The notes: generated by a model from the sequence alone, not told the origin. A stretch of DNA of 61,481 nt from Massilia yuzhufengensis (GCF_900112225.1 NZ_FOLD01000032.1:1-61481), one strand, 5' to 3'. Shown: positions 25,496 through 34,350, counted from the first letter of the stretch. Program-made: numbers and translations.

Positions 25496-26773
25496 TCAGT
25501 CATAGCGCAGGGCTTCGGCCGGCTTCACGCGCGAGGCAGACCAGCTCGGGTACAGGGTCGCCAGGAAGGCCAGCAGCACGGCCACGCCGCCGATCCAGCC
25601 GACATCGGCCCAGCGCAGGTCGGACGGGATCTCGCTGATCAGGTAGACCTCCTGCGACAGGAACTGCACGCCCAGGGCGCGCTCGATGAAGGGCACGATG
25701 ACGTCGATATTGAGCGCCACCGCCACGCCCAGGCTCACGCCCAGCGCCGCGCCCAGCACGCCCACCAGGGTGCCCTGCACCATGAACACCGTCATGATCG
25801 AACGGGGCGAGGCGCCCAGGGTGCGCAGGATCGCGATGTCCGACTGCTTGTCGCGCACCGTCATGACCAGGGTCGAGACCAGGTTGAAGGCGGCCACCGC
25901 GACGATCATGGTCAGGATGATGAACATCATGCGCTTCTGCGACTGCACGGCCGCGAACCACATCGCATTGACCTTCGACCAGTCGCGGATGAACAGTTCT
26001 CCCGACATGCTGCGCTGGAGTTCGGCCGCCACGCGCGGGGCCTGGTGCATGTCGGCCAGGCGCAGGCGCAGCCCGGCCGGCGCGCCGGTGCCGGCCAGCT
26101 GCTCGGCGTCCTCGATGTTGGCGAAAGCGAGCGAGGAGTCGAACTCGAAGTGGCCCGCCTCGAAAATGCCGGCCACGGTGAGCGGCCGGGTGCGCGGCAT
26201 CGCGCCCTGGCCGGGCGCGATGCCGGGCGCGGCGCCGGAGGCCATCAATAAGGTCACGCGGTCGCCCGGCCCGACGTCGAGCGAGGTGGCAAGCGCGCGG
26301 CCGATGATGATGTTGTAGGAACCCGGCTGCATGGCGTCGAAGCGCCCTTCGCGCATGTGCTTGGCCACGTCCGACACCTTGACTTCCTGGGCCGGGTCGA
26401 CGCCGCGCAGCAGCACCGGCTTCATCACGCCGTCGCTGAGCAGCATGGCCTGGCTTTCGGCGAAAGGCGCGGCGGCGCGCACCTCGGGGTTGCGCAGCGC
26501 TTCCTGGGCGGAAGTCCGCCAGCCCGGCATTTCGCCGCGGGCGTCGAACACTTCCACATGGGCCAGCACCGACAGCATGCGGGCCGTCACTTCCTTCTGG
26601 AAGCCGTTCATCACCGACAGCACCACGATCAGGGCGGCCACGCCGAGCGCGATGCCGGCCACCGAGGCCATCGAGATGAAGGAAATGAAGCTGTTGCGCC
26701 CGCTGCGCTTGCCGGCGCGGGTGTAGCGCAGGCCGACCTGCCATTCGTAGGGCAGCTTGTGGGTAATGCTCAT
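25496..26773 (-). CDS. Lipoprotein-releasing permease, LolC/LolE family (second tandem copy)
   Basis: 425 residues, colinear with its neighbour along the whole length. Shared segments include LPYEWQVGLRYTRAGK, ISFISMASVAGIALGVAALI, VLSVMNGFQKEVT, GIFEAGHFEFDSSLAF, AVAAFNLVSTLVMTV and ASRVKPAEALRYD. Differences cluster in the periplasmic domain; for example a GAAPGIAPGQGAMPR insertion replaces a shorter loop. The two genes are 78 bases apart. E. coli has diverged LolC and LolE, and many betaproteobacteria have one permease. Two near-identical copies suggest either a LolC/LolE-like heterodimer of recent origin or a redundant homodimer. Confidence 0.92.
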   Translation of the reverse strand: MSITHKLPYEWQVGLRYTRAGKRSGRNSFISFISMASVAGIALGVAALIVVLSVMNGFQKEVTARMLSVLAHVEVFDARGEMPGWRTSAQEALRNPEVRAAAPFAESQAMLLSDGVMKPVLLRGVDPAQEVKVSDVAKHMREGRFDAMQPGSYNIIIGRALATSLDVGPGDRVTLLMASGAAPGIAPGQGAMPRTRPLTVAGIFEAGHFEFDSSLAFANIEDAEQLAGTGAPAGLRLRLADMHQAPRVAAELQRSMSGELFIRDWSKVNAMWFAAVQSQKRMMFIILTMIVAVAAFNLVSTLVMTVRDKQSDIAILRTLGASPRSIMTVFMVQGTLVGVLGAALGVSLGVAVALNIDVIVPFIERALGVQFLSQEVYLISEIPSDLRWADVGWIGGVAVLLAFLATLYPSWSASRVKPAEALRYD

Positions 26774-26929
26774 GAAATCCCGTCAATACTATTATTGGTT
26801 TGCCAACCCGACAGTTTGCCAGACATCGGCCGATCATGGCGCAGAAAATGGCGGCTGCGGTGTGGCCAGCCATGGCCGAAGACGGCCCGCGCCCGTTCGC
26901 GCAAGCCGTATTTGCCCTAGAATAGCGGG

Positions 26930-27946
26930 ATGTCCCAAATCACGCTCGTCCTGCCCTACCTGCTCCCGCTTCCCGAATTCGCGCCCGACCTGGTGCGCGC
27001 CCTGCAGACCCCGATGCTGGCTTCCCTGCTGGCCCGCAGCACCGCCCACGAACGCGGCAGCGCGCCGGACACCTCGCTCGCCCTGCCCCACGAGCAGTGG
27101 CTGGCGCGCGCGCTCGGCCTGTCGCCAGAAGGCCGGCCAGCCTTCGCGGCGGCAGCCATGCGCGGCTTCGGGCTCGAGCCGGCCGGCGGCACCTGGTTCA
27201 TCGTCAGCCCGGCCCATATCCAGATCGCGCGCAGCCATTCGATGATGACCGATGCGCGCCACCTCGGCCTGCTTGAAGAGGAAAGCCGCGCGCTGTACGA
27301 TGCCGCTCGAGGGCTGTGCGAAGAGATCGGCCGGCCGCTGCTGTATGGCGACGCCGGCACCTGGTTCCTGCGCGCCGACGACTGGGCCGGGATCGGCATC
27401 GCCACCCCGGACACCGTGGCCGGCATGGACCTGACCGATTTCGTGCCGCGCGGCGCCGCCGCCCTGGCTTACCGCAGGCTGCAGAACGAGGTGCAGATGG
27501 CCTGGTACACCCACCCGGTGAACACCGCCCGCGAAGCGCGCCGCCTGCCGGTGGTGAATGCGTTCTGGCTGTGGGGCGCCGCCAGCGATCCCGGCCCGGC
27601 CGCCGGCAACCTGGCCAGCACCGGCGTGCCCGGCTGGCTGCGCGCGCTTTCGAACCGCCACCTCGATTCCCCGGGCGCGCTCGATGGCGCGCTGGCCCAG
27701 GACGGCATGCTGGTGGTCGGCAGCCTGGCCGACGCGGCGCTCGCCGCCGACTGGCACGCCTGGCTGCAGGGCGTGCAGCAGCTGGAAGAGAAACTGTTCG
27801 CCCCGCTGCACGCGGCGCTGGTGCAGGGCCGCATTCGCAAGCTGCGCCTGGTCCTGAGCAGCCGCGAAGCCATTGCCGAATTCACCACGACCGCCATGGC
27901 CCAGCGCGCATTCTGGCGCCGGCCGACCCTTGAACGACTGACCTGA
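26930..27946 (+). CDS. Conserved protein upstream of recJ (RpfE-type / phosphoglycerate-mutase-like)
   Basis: 338 residues, no signal peptide or membrane segments. It belongs to the betaproteobacterial family that commonly precedes recJ and is loosely annotated as RpfE-type regulatory or cofactor-independent phosphoglycerate mutase-like protein. Recognisable stretches are LVLPYLLPLPEFAPDL, LLYGDAGTWFLRADDW, RLQNEVQMAWYTHPVN and LPVVNAFWLWG. There is no clear catalytic metal site, so I would not claim mutase activity. It ends 7 bases before recJ and is probably co-transcribed. It is divergent from the lol cluster across a 156-base promoter region. Confidence 0.7.
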   Translation: MSQITLVLPYLLPLPEFAPDLVRALQTPMLASLLARSTAHERGSAPDTSLALPHEQWLARALGLSPEGRPAFAAAAMRGFGLEPAGGTWFIVSPAHIQIARSHSMMTDARHLGLLEEESRALYDAARGLCEEIGRPLLYGDAGTWFLRADDWAGIGIATPDTVAGMDLTDFVPRGAAALAYRRLQNEVQMAWYTHPVNTAREARRLPVVNAFWLWGAASDPGPAAGNLASTGVPGWLRALSNRHLDSPGALDGALAQDGMLVVGSLADAALAADWHAWLQGVQQLEEKLFAPLHAALVQGRIRKLRLVLSSREAIAEFTTTAMAQRAFWRRPTLERLT

Positions 27947-27953
27947 GAACCCT

Positions 27954-29657
27954 TTGAGCATCACGACCCGCATCAGCACCCGTCCCTGCCCGTTCCGCGC
28001 CTCCGAAATGCTGCGCCAGGGCGGGATCCACCCGGTCCTCGCACGCATCTACGCCGCGCGCGGCCTGCTCGACGCGCGCGAACTGTCGAGCGAGCTGGCG
28101 GCCCTGGTGCCGCCGTCCGGACTGAAGCACATCGATACCGCCGCCGTGTTCCTCGCCGATGCGATCGCCGCCGGCAAGCGCATGACCATCGTCGCCGACT
28201 ACGACTGCGACGGCGCCACCGCCTGCGCCACCGCCCTGCGAGGCCTGCGCATGATGGGCGCGCAGGTCGACTACATCGTGCCGAACCGCTTCGAGTATGG
28301 CTACGGCCTCACGCCCGAAATCGTCGAGCTCACCGCGCGCGAAAAAGCGCCCGACATCATCATCACGGTCGACAACGGCATCGCCAGCATCGACGGCGTG
28401 CTGGAAGCCAACCGGCGCGGCATCGAGGTGGTGGTCACCGACCACCACCTGCCGGGCGACGCGCTGCCGGCGGCGCGCGTGATCGTCAACCCCAACCAGC
28501 CCGAGTGCGGCTTCCCGAGCAAGCACCTGGCCGGCGTGGGCGTGGTGTTCTACGTGCTGCTGGCGCTGCGCGCCGAGATGCGCAAGCGCGGCATGTTCGA
28601 CGCCGCCACCCAGCCCAAGCTCGACAGCCTGCTCGACCTGGTGGCGCTGGGTACCGTCGCCGACGTGGTGCGGCTCGACTCCAACAACCGGATCCTGGTC
28701 GCGCAGGGCATCAAGCGCATGCGCGCCGGCCGCATGCATGCGGGCGTGGCCGCGCTGTTCCGCGTGGCCGGTCGCGAGGCGCGCTCGGCGTCGCCCTTCG
28801 ACCTCGGGTTTGCGCTCGGTCCGCGCCTGAACGCGGCCGGCCGGCTGGACGACATGTCGCTTGGTATCGAATGCCTCGTCACCGACGACCCCGGGCGCGC
28901 CTGGGCCATCGCCCAGCAGCTCAACGAGATCAATCTCAAGCGCCGTGAGATCGAAGCCGAGATGCAGGACACCGCCCTGCTCCACCTCGACAGCTTCGAG
29001 CCCACCAGCGCCAATACCATCAGCGTGTTCGACCAGGGCTGGCACCAGGGCGTGATCGGTATCGTCGCCTCGCGCCTGAAAGAAAAATTCTTCCGCCCGA
29101 CGATCACCTTCGCCCCCGGCAATGAAGGCTGGATCAAGGGTTCGGGGCGCTCGATCCCGGGCTTTCACATGCGCGACGCGCTGGACCTGGTGTCCAAGCG
29201 GGTGCCGGGCCTGATCGACAAGTTTGGCGGCCACGCGATGGCAGCGGGCTTGACCATCCGCGCCGAGCATTTCGACAGCTTCGCCCAAGCCTTCGAGGCG
29301 GTGGGCAGCGCCTGGCTTACCCAGGCGCAGCTGGAACGCATCGTCGAAACCGACGGGCCGCTCGAGGACGAGTACTACTCGACCCAGTTCATCGAGCAGA
29401 TCGATGGACAGGTGTGGGGCCAGGGCTTCGCGCCGCCGGTGTTCTGCGACGAGTTCCGGGTGGTGAGCCAGCGCATCCTGAAGGAGCGACACCTCAAGCT
29501 GTTATTGGAAAAGAACGGCCGGCGCTACGACGCGATCTGGTTCGGGCATAACGAGAGCCTGCCGGACCGGGCGCGGGTGGCGTTCCGGCTCGATGCCAAT
29601 GAATACAATGGCGTGACGAAAGTGCAGCTGCTCGTCGAGCATGCGGAAGCCGCGTAG
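27954..29657 (+). CDS. recJ: Single-stranded-DNA-specific exonuclease RecJ
   Basis: A 567-residue 5'-3' exonuclease of recombination and mismatch repair. The DHH phosphoesterase domain has VADYDCDGATA (motif I), VTVDNGIAS, VVTDHHLPG (motif III, DHH) and GTVADVVRL. DHHA1 has GSGRSIPGFHMRDAL and KFGGHAMAAG, followed by the OB-fold. The start appears to be TTG, since no suitable ATG precedes ISTRPCPFRASE; the 567-residue size matches the family. Its TAG stop lies in the outer tip of a palindromic repeat. Confidence 0.95.
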   Translation: MSITTRISTRPCPFRASEMLRQGGIHPVLARIYAARGLLDARELSSELAALVPPSGLKHIDTAAVFLADAIAAGKRMTIVADYDCDGATACATALRGLRMMGAQVDYIVPNRFEYGYGLTPEIVELTAREKAPDIIITVDNGIASIDGVLEANRRGIEVVVTDHHLPGDALPAARVIVNPNQPECGFPSKHLAGVGVVFYVLLALRAEMRKRGMFDAATQPKLDSLLDLVALGTVADVVRLDSNNRILVAQGIKRMRAGRMHAGVAALFRVAGREARSASPFDLGFALGPRLNAAGRLDDMSLGIECLVTDDPGRAWAIAQQLNEINLKRREIEAEMQDTALLHLDSFEPTSANTISVFDQGWHQGVIGIVASRLKEKFFRPTITFAPGNEGWIKGSGRSIPGFHMRDALDLVSKRVPGLIDKFGGHAMAAGLTIRAEHFDSFAQAFEAVGSAWLTQAQLERIVETDGPLEDEYYSTQFIEQIDGQVWGQGFAPPVFCDEFRVVSQRILKERHLKLLLEKNGRRYDAIWFGHNESLPDRARVAFRLDANEYNGVTKVQLLVEHAEAA

Positions 29658-29762
29658 GGTGGTCGGCTTCGCCGACCGCGCGTTCAAACAGTAGGTGCAT
29701 TCAAGCGACGCTGTCGTTCACGCGTCAGCTGAACGCGCGGCCGGCAGAGCCGGCCACCCTAC
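29654..29762. repeat. Paired palindromic element (GTAGGGTGG type)
   Basis: Two 33-base arms (29654-29686 and 29730-29762) are reverse complements with about four mismatches, separated by 43 bases. Each arm is itself a hairpin: GGTCGGC-TTC-GCCGACC on the left and GGCCGGC-AGA-GCCGGCC on the right. The outer tip GTAGGGTGG of each arm contains the TAG stop of the gene entering from that side. This resembles REP/BIME elements mobilised by RAYT transposases; none is encoded here. Confidence 0.85.
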
Positions 29763-30214
29763 TTTTTAGTGGGCGGGCCGAAATCGGAACCGCGGTCGAA
29801 CACCACTTTCCACTGCCCCGGCGCTTCCAGGCGCCAAATCGAATTGAAGCGGCCGATGCGCTGGCCGGCCGCGTTATAAATCGGTCCGCCGCTATAGGCC
29901 AGCGTGCCCGAATCCACCACCTCGACCTCTTCCGGCTCCCACGAGAACGGCGCCTGCGGCTTGTCGTAAAACTGACGCCAGCCCTTGCTGATCGCTGCCT
30001 TGCCGCGCAGGGGCCCGTCGGTACCGAAGAAGATCGCCTCGTCGGCCAGGAAACGGCTGAAACCGGCGAAGTCGCGCGCCTTCATGGTGGCGGCGAAGGC
30101 GCGCTCCGTGTCCATTACCTGTTTCTTCAGGTCGCTGTTGGAATCGCGGGCATTGCCGGCCGCTGCCGCCGTCAACAGGCAGGCGGTCAACAGGGATAGC
30201 GTACGCAGGCGCAT
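29759..30214 (-). CDS. Exported SnoaL/NTF2-like (DUF4440-type) protein
   Basis: 151 residues. Signal peptide of about 22 residues (MRLRTLSLLTACLLTAAAAGNA), then an NTF2-like cone fold: VMDTERAFAATMKARDFAGF, FLADEAIFFGTDGPLRGK, then SGGPIYNAAGQRIGRFNSIW and WKVVFDRGSD. Members bind small molecules or act as adaptors; no catalytic residues can be named. Its stop codon lies in the palindromic element shared with recJ. It is divergent from the RES-Xre pair. Confidence 0.78.
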   Translation of the reverse strand: MRLRTLSLLTACLLTAAAAGNARDSNSDLKKQVMDTERAFAATMKARDFAGFSRFLADEAIFFGTDGPLRGKAAISKGWRQFYDKPQAPFSWEPEEVEVVDSGTLAYSGGPIYNAAGQRIGRFNSIWRLEAPGQWKVVFDRGSDFGPPTKK

Positions 30215-30292
30215 GGGGAATCCTTTCTAAACCTTTTCCGTTTGGCAAGGTTTGCGATTCTGTCACGGGTGCGCACGCCTGACAACCGGCAG

Positions 30293-30321
30293 TTGCAATC
30301 CTTCCGGAATCGGAGTATAAA
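30293..30321 (+). promoter_or_regulatory. Sigma-70-type promoter for the RES-Xre operon
   Basis: TTGCAA (30293-30298), a 17-base spacer, then TATAAA (30316-30321). Spacing is ideal and both boxes match consensus at 4 to 5 of 6 positions. GGAGG at 30334-30338 precedes the antitoxin ATG by 5 bases, so the leader would be very short. Confidence 0.6.
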
Positions 30322-30343
30322 GGGTCCAATTACGGAGGATACC

Positions 30344-30781
30344 ATGAGCCTAGCCTACTCCTACCCCAAGAGCCGATTCGAGCCGGCCGTGCTGGTCGAC
30401 CTCAATTCGCGCACCGAGCGCGAGCGGCTGTCGCGTTCGGCCCTGATGGGCTTCTTCAAGCTGGCGGCAAGCTGGCAGGTACGCGACGACGATGCGCGCG
30501 AGCTGCTCGGCGGCCTGTCCTCTTCCTCATACTACGACTGGAAGAAAAACCCCGACAGGGTGCTGGAAGTCGACCGCATCACGCGCGTGTCCTACCTGCT
30601 GGGTATCTACAAGGCCCTGCACATCTTGTATGGCGACAAGCTCGCCGACGAATGGGTGCATCTTCCCAATACCAACCCGGTCTTCGCCGGCCGCACGCCG
30701 CTGGCCTATATGCTGGCCGGCGGCCTGATCGCCATGCAAACGGTACGCAAACTGCTGGACGCGCGCCGCGGAGGCCTCTGA
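30344..30781 (+). CDS. Antitoxin of a RES-Xre pair (MbcA/ParS/Xre family)
   Basis: 145 residues. An Xre-like N-terminal HTH region (about 30-70, RSALMGFFKLAASWQVRDDD ... LLGGLSSSSYYDWKK) is followed by the C-terminal MbcA/ParS (DUF2384) toxin-binding region with RVSYLLGIYKALHILYG and a late WVHLPNTNPVFAGRTPLAYM. The last is the hallmark of this antitoxin family and inserts into the toxin active site. It should repress its own promoter. The toxin gene starts just after the stop codon. Confidence 0.9.
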   Translation: MSLAYSYPKSRFEPAVLVDLNSRTERERLSRSALMGFFKLAASWQVRDDDARELLGGLSSSSYYDWKKNPDRVLEVDRITRVSYLLGIYKALHILYGDKLADEWVHLPNTNPVFAGRTPLAYMLAGGLIAMQTVRKLLDARRGGL

Positions 30782-30783
30782 TC

Positions 30784-31467
30784 TTGCCGGTGCTGCATAA
30801 ACTCACCCAGTTGCGCCAGTTCGACACCTGCCGCCTGATCCCGTCGCGCTTCGCCGACGTCGAGGATTCCGTCCTGGCGCCGCTGGCCGACAGTGACAGC
30901 GTCCTGCGCGACCTGTTCGACCTCGACAACGCCACCAACGAACGCCTGCGCGGCGAGTCCGGCCTGCTACCGGGCATCGGCATGGACGAACTGGTGTTCG
31001 GCGTGCCCAACTTCCGCATCATCAATGCGGCCTACACCTACGCCCGCCCCGAAGGCAGCCGCTTCAACGACGGCGAACGCGGCGCCTGGTACTGCGCCTT
31101 CGCGGCCGAGACCGCGCTGGCGGAAGTCATTTTTCATAAGACCGTCGAATACGTGGAGATCGGCCGCTTCGACGACAGCGTGAGCTACCAGATGCTGCTG
31201 GCCGACTTCAGCGCCGGCTTCCACGACCTGCGCGGCGTGGAAGCGCACATGGCCTGCCTCGACCCGGCCAGCTATGTCGCCTCGCAGGGCCTGGCCGCCG
31301 CGCTGCTGGAACGCGGCTCGATGGGCATCATCTACCCGAGCGTGCGGCATCCGGGCGGCACCAACCTGGCCTGCTTCCGCCCCGCACTGGTCGGCAATGT
31401 GCGCAAGGCCCAGACCTATCGGTTAACATGGGCGGGTTCGCCGCAACCGGCGGTCGAGATCATTTAG
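30784..31467 (+). CDS. RES-domain toxin (NAD+-degrading or ADP-ribosylating type)
   Basis: 227 residues. The RES domain (about 60-200) shows RFNDGERGAWYCAFAAETALAEVIFH, with the Arg, Tyr and Glu positions expected for NAD+ binding, and MGIIYPSVRHPGGTNLACFRP near the end, where the conserved Ser lies. RES toxins (ParT, MbcT, Res) halt growth by destroying NAD+ or ADP-ribosylating targets. The TTG start is chosen because GGAGG (30770-30774) sits 9 bases upstream; GTG 30790 is possible. It follows the antitoxin by 2 bases, the usual order for this TA type. Confidence 0.9.
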   Translation: MPVLHKLTQLRQFDTCRLIPSRFADVEDSVLAPLADSDSVLRDLFDLDNATNERLRGESGLLPGIGMDELVFGVPNFRIINAAYTYARPEGSRFNDGERGAWYCAFAAETALAEVIFHKTVEYVEIGRFDDSVSYQMLLADFSAGFHDLRGVEAHMACLDPASYVASQGLAAALLERGSMGIIYPSVRHPGGTNLACFRPALVGNVRKAQTYRLTWAGSPQPAVEII

Positions 31468-31477
31468 CGAGTTTTGC

Positions 31478-31798
31478 ATGAAGACCAATCCAGACAAAGA
31501 CACCGAACTGCACGACAAGATCAACCGCGAGACCGGCCGCGTGAAGTGGAGCGAACTCGATCGCCATTTCGCCAGCGGCTCGGTGATTTATGTGAGCCAG
31601 GAGCTGGACCTGATCGACGTGGCGCTGCGGGTGGCGCACGACGACAAGGCCAGCATCGCGAAATGGATGGCGGCGGGCAGCGTGGCCAAGGTCTCCGATG
31701 TGCAGGCGGCGACGTGGCATGCGGCGGATGCGACGCTGTGGGCGTCGGTGGTGAGTCCGTTTGTGTTGGTGCAGGCGGAGAAGGTGGCGTTGCACTAG
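31478..31798 (+). CDS. DUF2288 family protein
   Basis: 106 residues, no signal peptide. The sequence TGRVKWSELDRHFASGSVIY and LDLIDVALRVAHDDKASIAK matches DUF2288, a small cytosolic family of unknown function common in gamma- and betaproteobacteria and cyanobacteria. It starts 10 bases after the RES toxin stop, so it may be co-transcribed, though the family is not a known TA component. It ends just before a hairpin that may act as terminator. Confidence 0.82.
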   Translation: MKTNPDKDTELHDKINRETGRVKWSELDRHFASGSVIYVSQELDLIDVALRVAHDDKASIAKWMAAGSVAKVSDVQAATWHAADATLWASVVSPFVLVQAEKVALH

Positions 31799-31813
31799 GG
31801 GTGATCGACGAAC

Positions 31814-31841
31814 TTGGGTACCGGCCTTCGCCGGTACCCAA
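31814..31841. repeat. Perfect 12-bp hairpin, REP-like, possible bidirectional terminator
   Basis: Arms TTGGGTACCGGC and complement around a CTTC loop, flanked by a short T-run on the right. It sits between the converging DUF2288 and Sel1 genes and belongs to the same palindrome type as those at 6413, 47876 and 61065. Confidence 0.7.
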
Positions 31842-31857
31842 TTTTGCAAGCAAACCA

Positions 31858-32247
31858 CTAACGCTTCCCCTCCCCCCGATGCGTCAACGCATGCGCCGCC
31901 CTGCGCATCAGCTGCGCCGCGCGCTCCGGGTCCTGTTCCATCAGCGCCAGCTGCTGCCACGCCTCCGGATAGTCCAGCTCCGCCGCCGCCTCCAGCCAGC
32001 GCCGCGCAGCCGCTTCGTCGCGCGGCACGCCCTGCCCCTCCAACAGCATATTGGCCAGCATGAACATCGCCTCCGGCATCCCGCGACCGGCGGCAACCCC
32101 TAACCAGTGCACCGCCAGCGCGCCATCTCCGCCGCCGCGGTAGGCCAGGCCACGGCGATACGCGATATCGCCTTCGTCGCCATGCTGCGCCATCGCCGGC
32201 TGCGCCAGCAGCGCGCAGGCCAGCAGGGCTGCCAAGGGCCGCTTCAT
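31858..32247 (-). CDS. Exported Sel1-repeat protein
   Basis: 129 residues. Signal peptide MKRPLAALLACALLAQPAMA (cleavage after AMA likely), then two to three Sel1/TPR-like repeats: YRRGLAYRGGGDGALAVHWL, EAMFMLANMLLEGQGVPRDE and the AARRWLEAAAELDYPEAWQQ segment. Such repeats make a protein-binding scaffold. Its ATG overlaps the cpdB stop by 4 bases, so the two periplasmic proteins are co-expressed. The role is unknown. Confidence 0.8.
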   Translation of the reverse strand: MKRPLAALLACALLAQPAMAQHGDEGDIAYRRGLAYRGGGDGALAVHWLGVAAGRGMPEAMFMLANMLLEGQGVPRDEAAARRWLEAAAELDYPEAWQQLALMEQDPERAAQLMRRAAHALTHRGEGKR

Positions 32248-34253
32248 TTCGACAGGTCCACCGCGTACAGCGCCGTCCCCTTGCCACGTCCGTCATCGGC
32301 CGCCACCTGGCTCACGTTGTGCAGCCCCGCCGCATGCGCCAGTTCCACCATGCCCGGCGCCGACGAAAACACCACCGGCCCGGCCGTCTTCACGGGCGCA
32401 AAGCGCCAGCTGCGCGCCGTGCCGTTGGCCGCGCGGCTCAGGCGCTTGGCCTCGCGCACGTAGGCGATCAGGATGTCGCGGTTGTTGTCGGGCGAGGCGA
32501 TCACGGTGCGGCTGCCGTCCAGGCCGGGGAAGTTGCCGCCGCCGCTGGCGCGGTAGTTATTGGTCGCCACCAAAAATTCCTGGTCCGCCGCCACCGGCTT
32601 GCCGCGCCAGGCCAGCTTGACGATGCGCTCGCCCGGCGCGCGGGTGACGTCGATCTCGTACGACACGTCGCTGGAGGTGATGGTATCGAAGTTATAGCTC
32701 GGCACCGCCGTATTGACCAGCGGCTGCGGCGCGGTTTTCAACGGATCGATCGTGTTGAAACGCTGCGCCGCCTTCTCCAGCCAGGCCTTGAGCTGGGCGC
32801 CGTCCACCTTCACGGCGTACAGCGCGTTCGGGTACAGGTACAGGTCGGCCGCATTGTTCAGCGCCAGGTCGCCGGACTTGACGTCGGTGTAATCCGCCGG
32901 GCCGGCCACGCCACTCTTGAACGGCGCCGACACCGACAGCACCGGCAGGTCCTTGTACTGCGGCAGGTTGGCGGCGACGTACTTCGCCACGTAGGCCGCC
33001 TGCGCCTGGTTCACGATCTCGATGGCCGAGCCGTCGCCCACATCGGCAAAATAGCTCGACATGCGGAAGTCGGTCGAGCCCACCGGCGTCTTCACGTAGC
33101 GGATCGTCGCTTCATGTTCTTCCTTCACCAGCGCCAGGATGGCCGGGTCGGCATCGACGAAGGCCTTGTCGCCCGTCTGCGCCGCGCGCGCCTGGACGAG
33201 CGTCTTGTCCTTCTCGACGCTCCAGCGCCGGCCGTCGTGTTTCAGGTGCAGCTGGACCACGCCCAGGTGCTTGCCCCACAGGTTGGCCATCACGGTCGGC
33301 ACGCCGTGCACCAGGCCTTTGGCCTTGTCCACGCCCGGCAGGTTGAATTGCGGGACGGTGCTGGCCGCGTTCGGGAACAGCTGGTGCGAATGACCCAGCA
33401 GCATGGCGTCGATGCCCGGCACCTGCGCCAGGTGCCAGTTCGCGTTCTCCATCGATGGTGTATAGGGGCTGGCATCGAGGCCGCCGTGCGAGATGGCCAC
33501 GACCAGGTCGGCGCCTTTCCTGCGCATCTCCGGCACATACTTGAGCGCCGCCTCGCGCACGCCTTGCGTGTATACGCGCCCTTCCAGCCAGCGCTTGTCC
33601 CAGGACATGATGGTCGGCGGCGTGAAGCCGATGATCCCGACCCGCACGATCGCCGTCACCGGCTTGCCCTTGGGGTCGAACGCGCTGACCTGCTTGTCGA
33701 TGATCGTATAGGGGCTGAACAGCGGCTTCTTCGTCTGGCTGCTGTAGACGTTGGCCAGCACCATCGGGAAGGCCGGGCCGGCGCACCTTTTCGGCTGGTC
33801 GACGCCGGCCACCTGGAAGCGGTTCCCGGTCACCTGGCTCAGGAATGCCAGCCCGTAGTTGAATTCGTGGTTGCCGATCGCCGCGCCGTCGTATTTCAGG
33901 CGGTTCATGATCTTGTAGATGCCCAGCGTCTGGTCGCAGCGCAGCGGTGCGACCTGGGCCTGGTAGTCGGCCAGTGCATTGCCCTGGATCGTGTCGCCAT
34001 TGTCCAGCAGCAGGGTGTTGGCGAATTCCTTGCGCGCCTGCGCGATCAGGGTCGCGGTGCGGTCCAGGCCATGCGAGGGCTCGGCCACCAGCTTGTAGTA
34101 GTCGTAGCCGACCACGTTCGCATGCAGGTCGGTGGTTTCCAGCACGGCCAGGGTCACGCTGGTGCCGGCGGCGGGCTTGGCGGCCAGTGCCGGTGCGCTG
34201 ATGAGCAGGGGGACGAGCGCGATGCAGGTTTGATAACGCAATGGGGTAGCCAT
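32244..34253 (-). CDS. cpdB: Periplasmic 2',3'-cyclic-nucleotide 2'-phosphodiesterase/3'-nucleotidase
   Basis: 669 residues. Signal peptide (MATPLRYQTCIALVPLLISA...). A calcineurin-like metallophosphoesterase domain follows with LETTDLHANVVGYDYYK, DNGDTIQGN, GNHEFNYGL, AISHGGLD and LLGHSHQLFP, a full dinuclear metal site. The 5'-nucleotidase C-terminal domain has ATNNYRASGGGNFPG. It degrades 2',3'-cyclic nucleotides and 3'-nucleotides for nutrient salvage. I start at MATPLRY so that the signal peptide is at the N-terminus. Confidence 0.9.
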   Translation of the reverse strand: MATPLRYQTCIALVPLLISAPALAAKPAAGTSVTLAVLETTDLHANVVGYDYYKLVAEPSHGLDRTATLIAQARKEFANTLLLDNGDTIQGNALADYQAQVAPLRCDQTLGIYKIMNRLKYDGAAIGNHEFNYGLAFLSQVTGNRFQVAGVDQPKRCAGPAFPMVLANVYSSQTKKPLFSPYTIIDKQVSAFDPKGKPVTAIVRVGIIGFTPPTIMSWDKRWLEGRVYTQGVREAALKYVPEMRRKGADLVVAISHGGLDASPYTPSMENANWHLAQVPGIDAMLLGHSHQLFPNAASTVPQFNLPGVDKAKGLVHGVPTVMANLWGKHLGVVQLHLKHDGRRWSVEKDKTLVQARAAQTGDKAFVDADPAILALVKEEHEATIRYVKTPVGSTDFRMSSYFADVGDGSAIEIVNQAQAAYVAKYVAANLPQYKDLPVLSVSAPFKSGVAGPADYTDVKSGDLALNNAADLYLYPNALYAVKVDGAQLKAWLEKAAQRFNTIDPLKTAPQPLVNTAVPSYNFDTITSSDVSYEIDVTRAPGERIVKLAWRGKPVAADQEFLVATNNYRASGGGNFPGLDGSRTVIASPDNNRDILIAYVREAKRLSRAANGTARSWRFAPVKTAGPVVFSSAPGMVELAHAAGLHNVSQVAADDGRGKGTALYAVDLSK

Positions 34254-34350
34254 GGTGTCTTTGGAGGGGAGAATCGGGCGATGATAAGGCAGCGCCGTGC
34301 TATGGGGCAAGCGCGTCCACCCCGGCGCCAGCGTATCGGGCGTACTGGGG

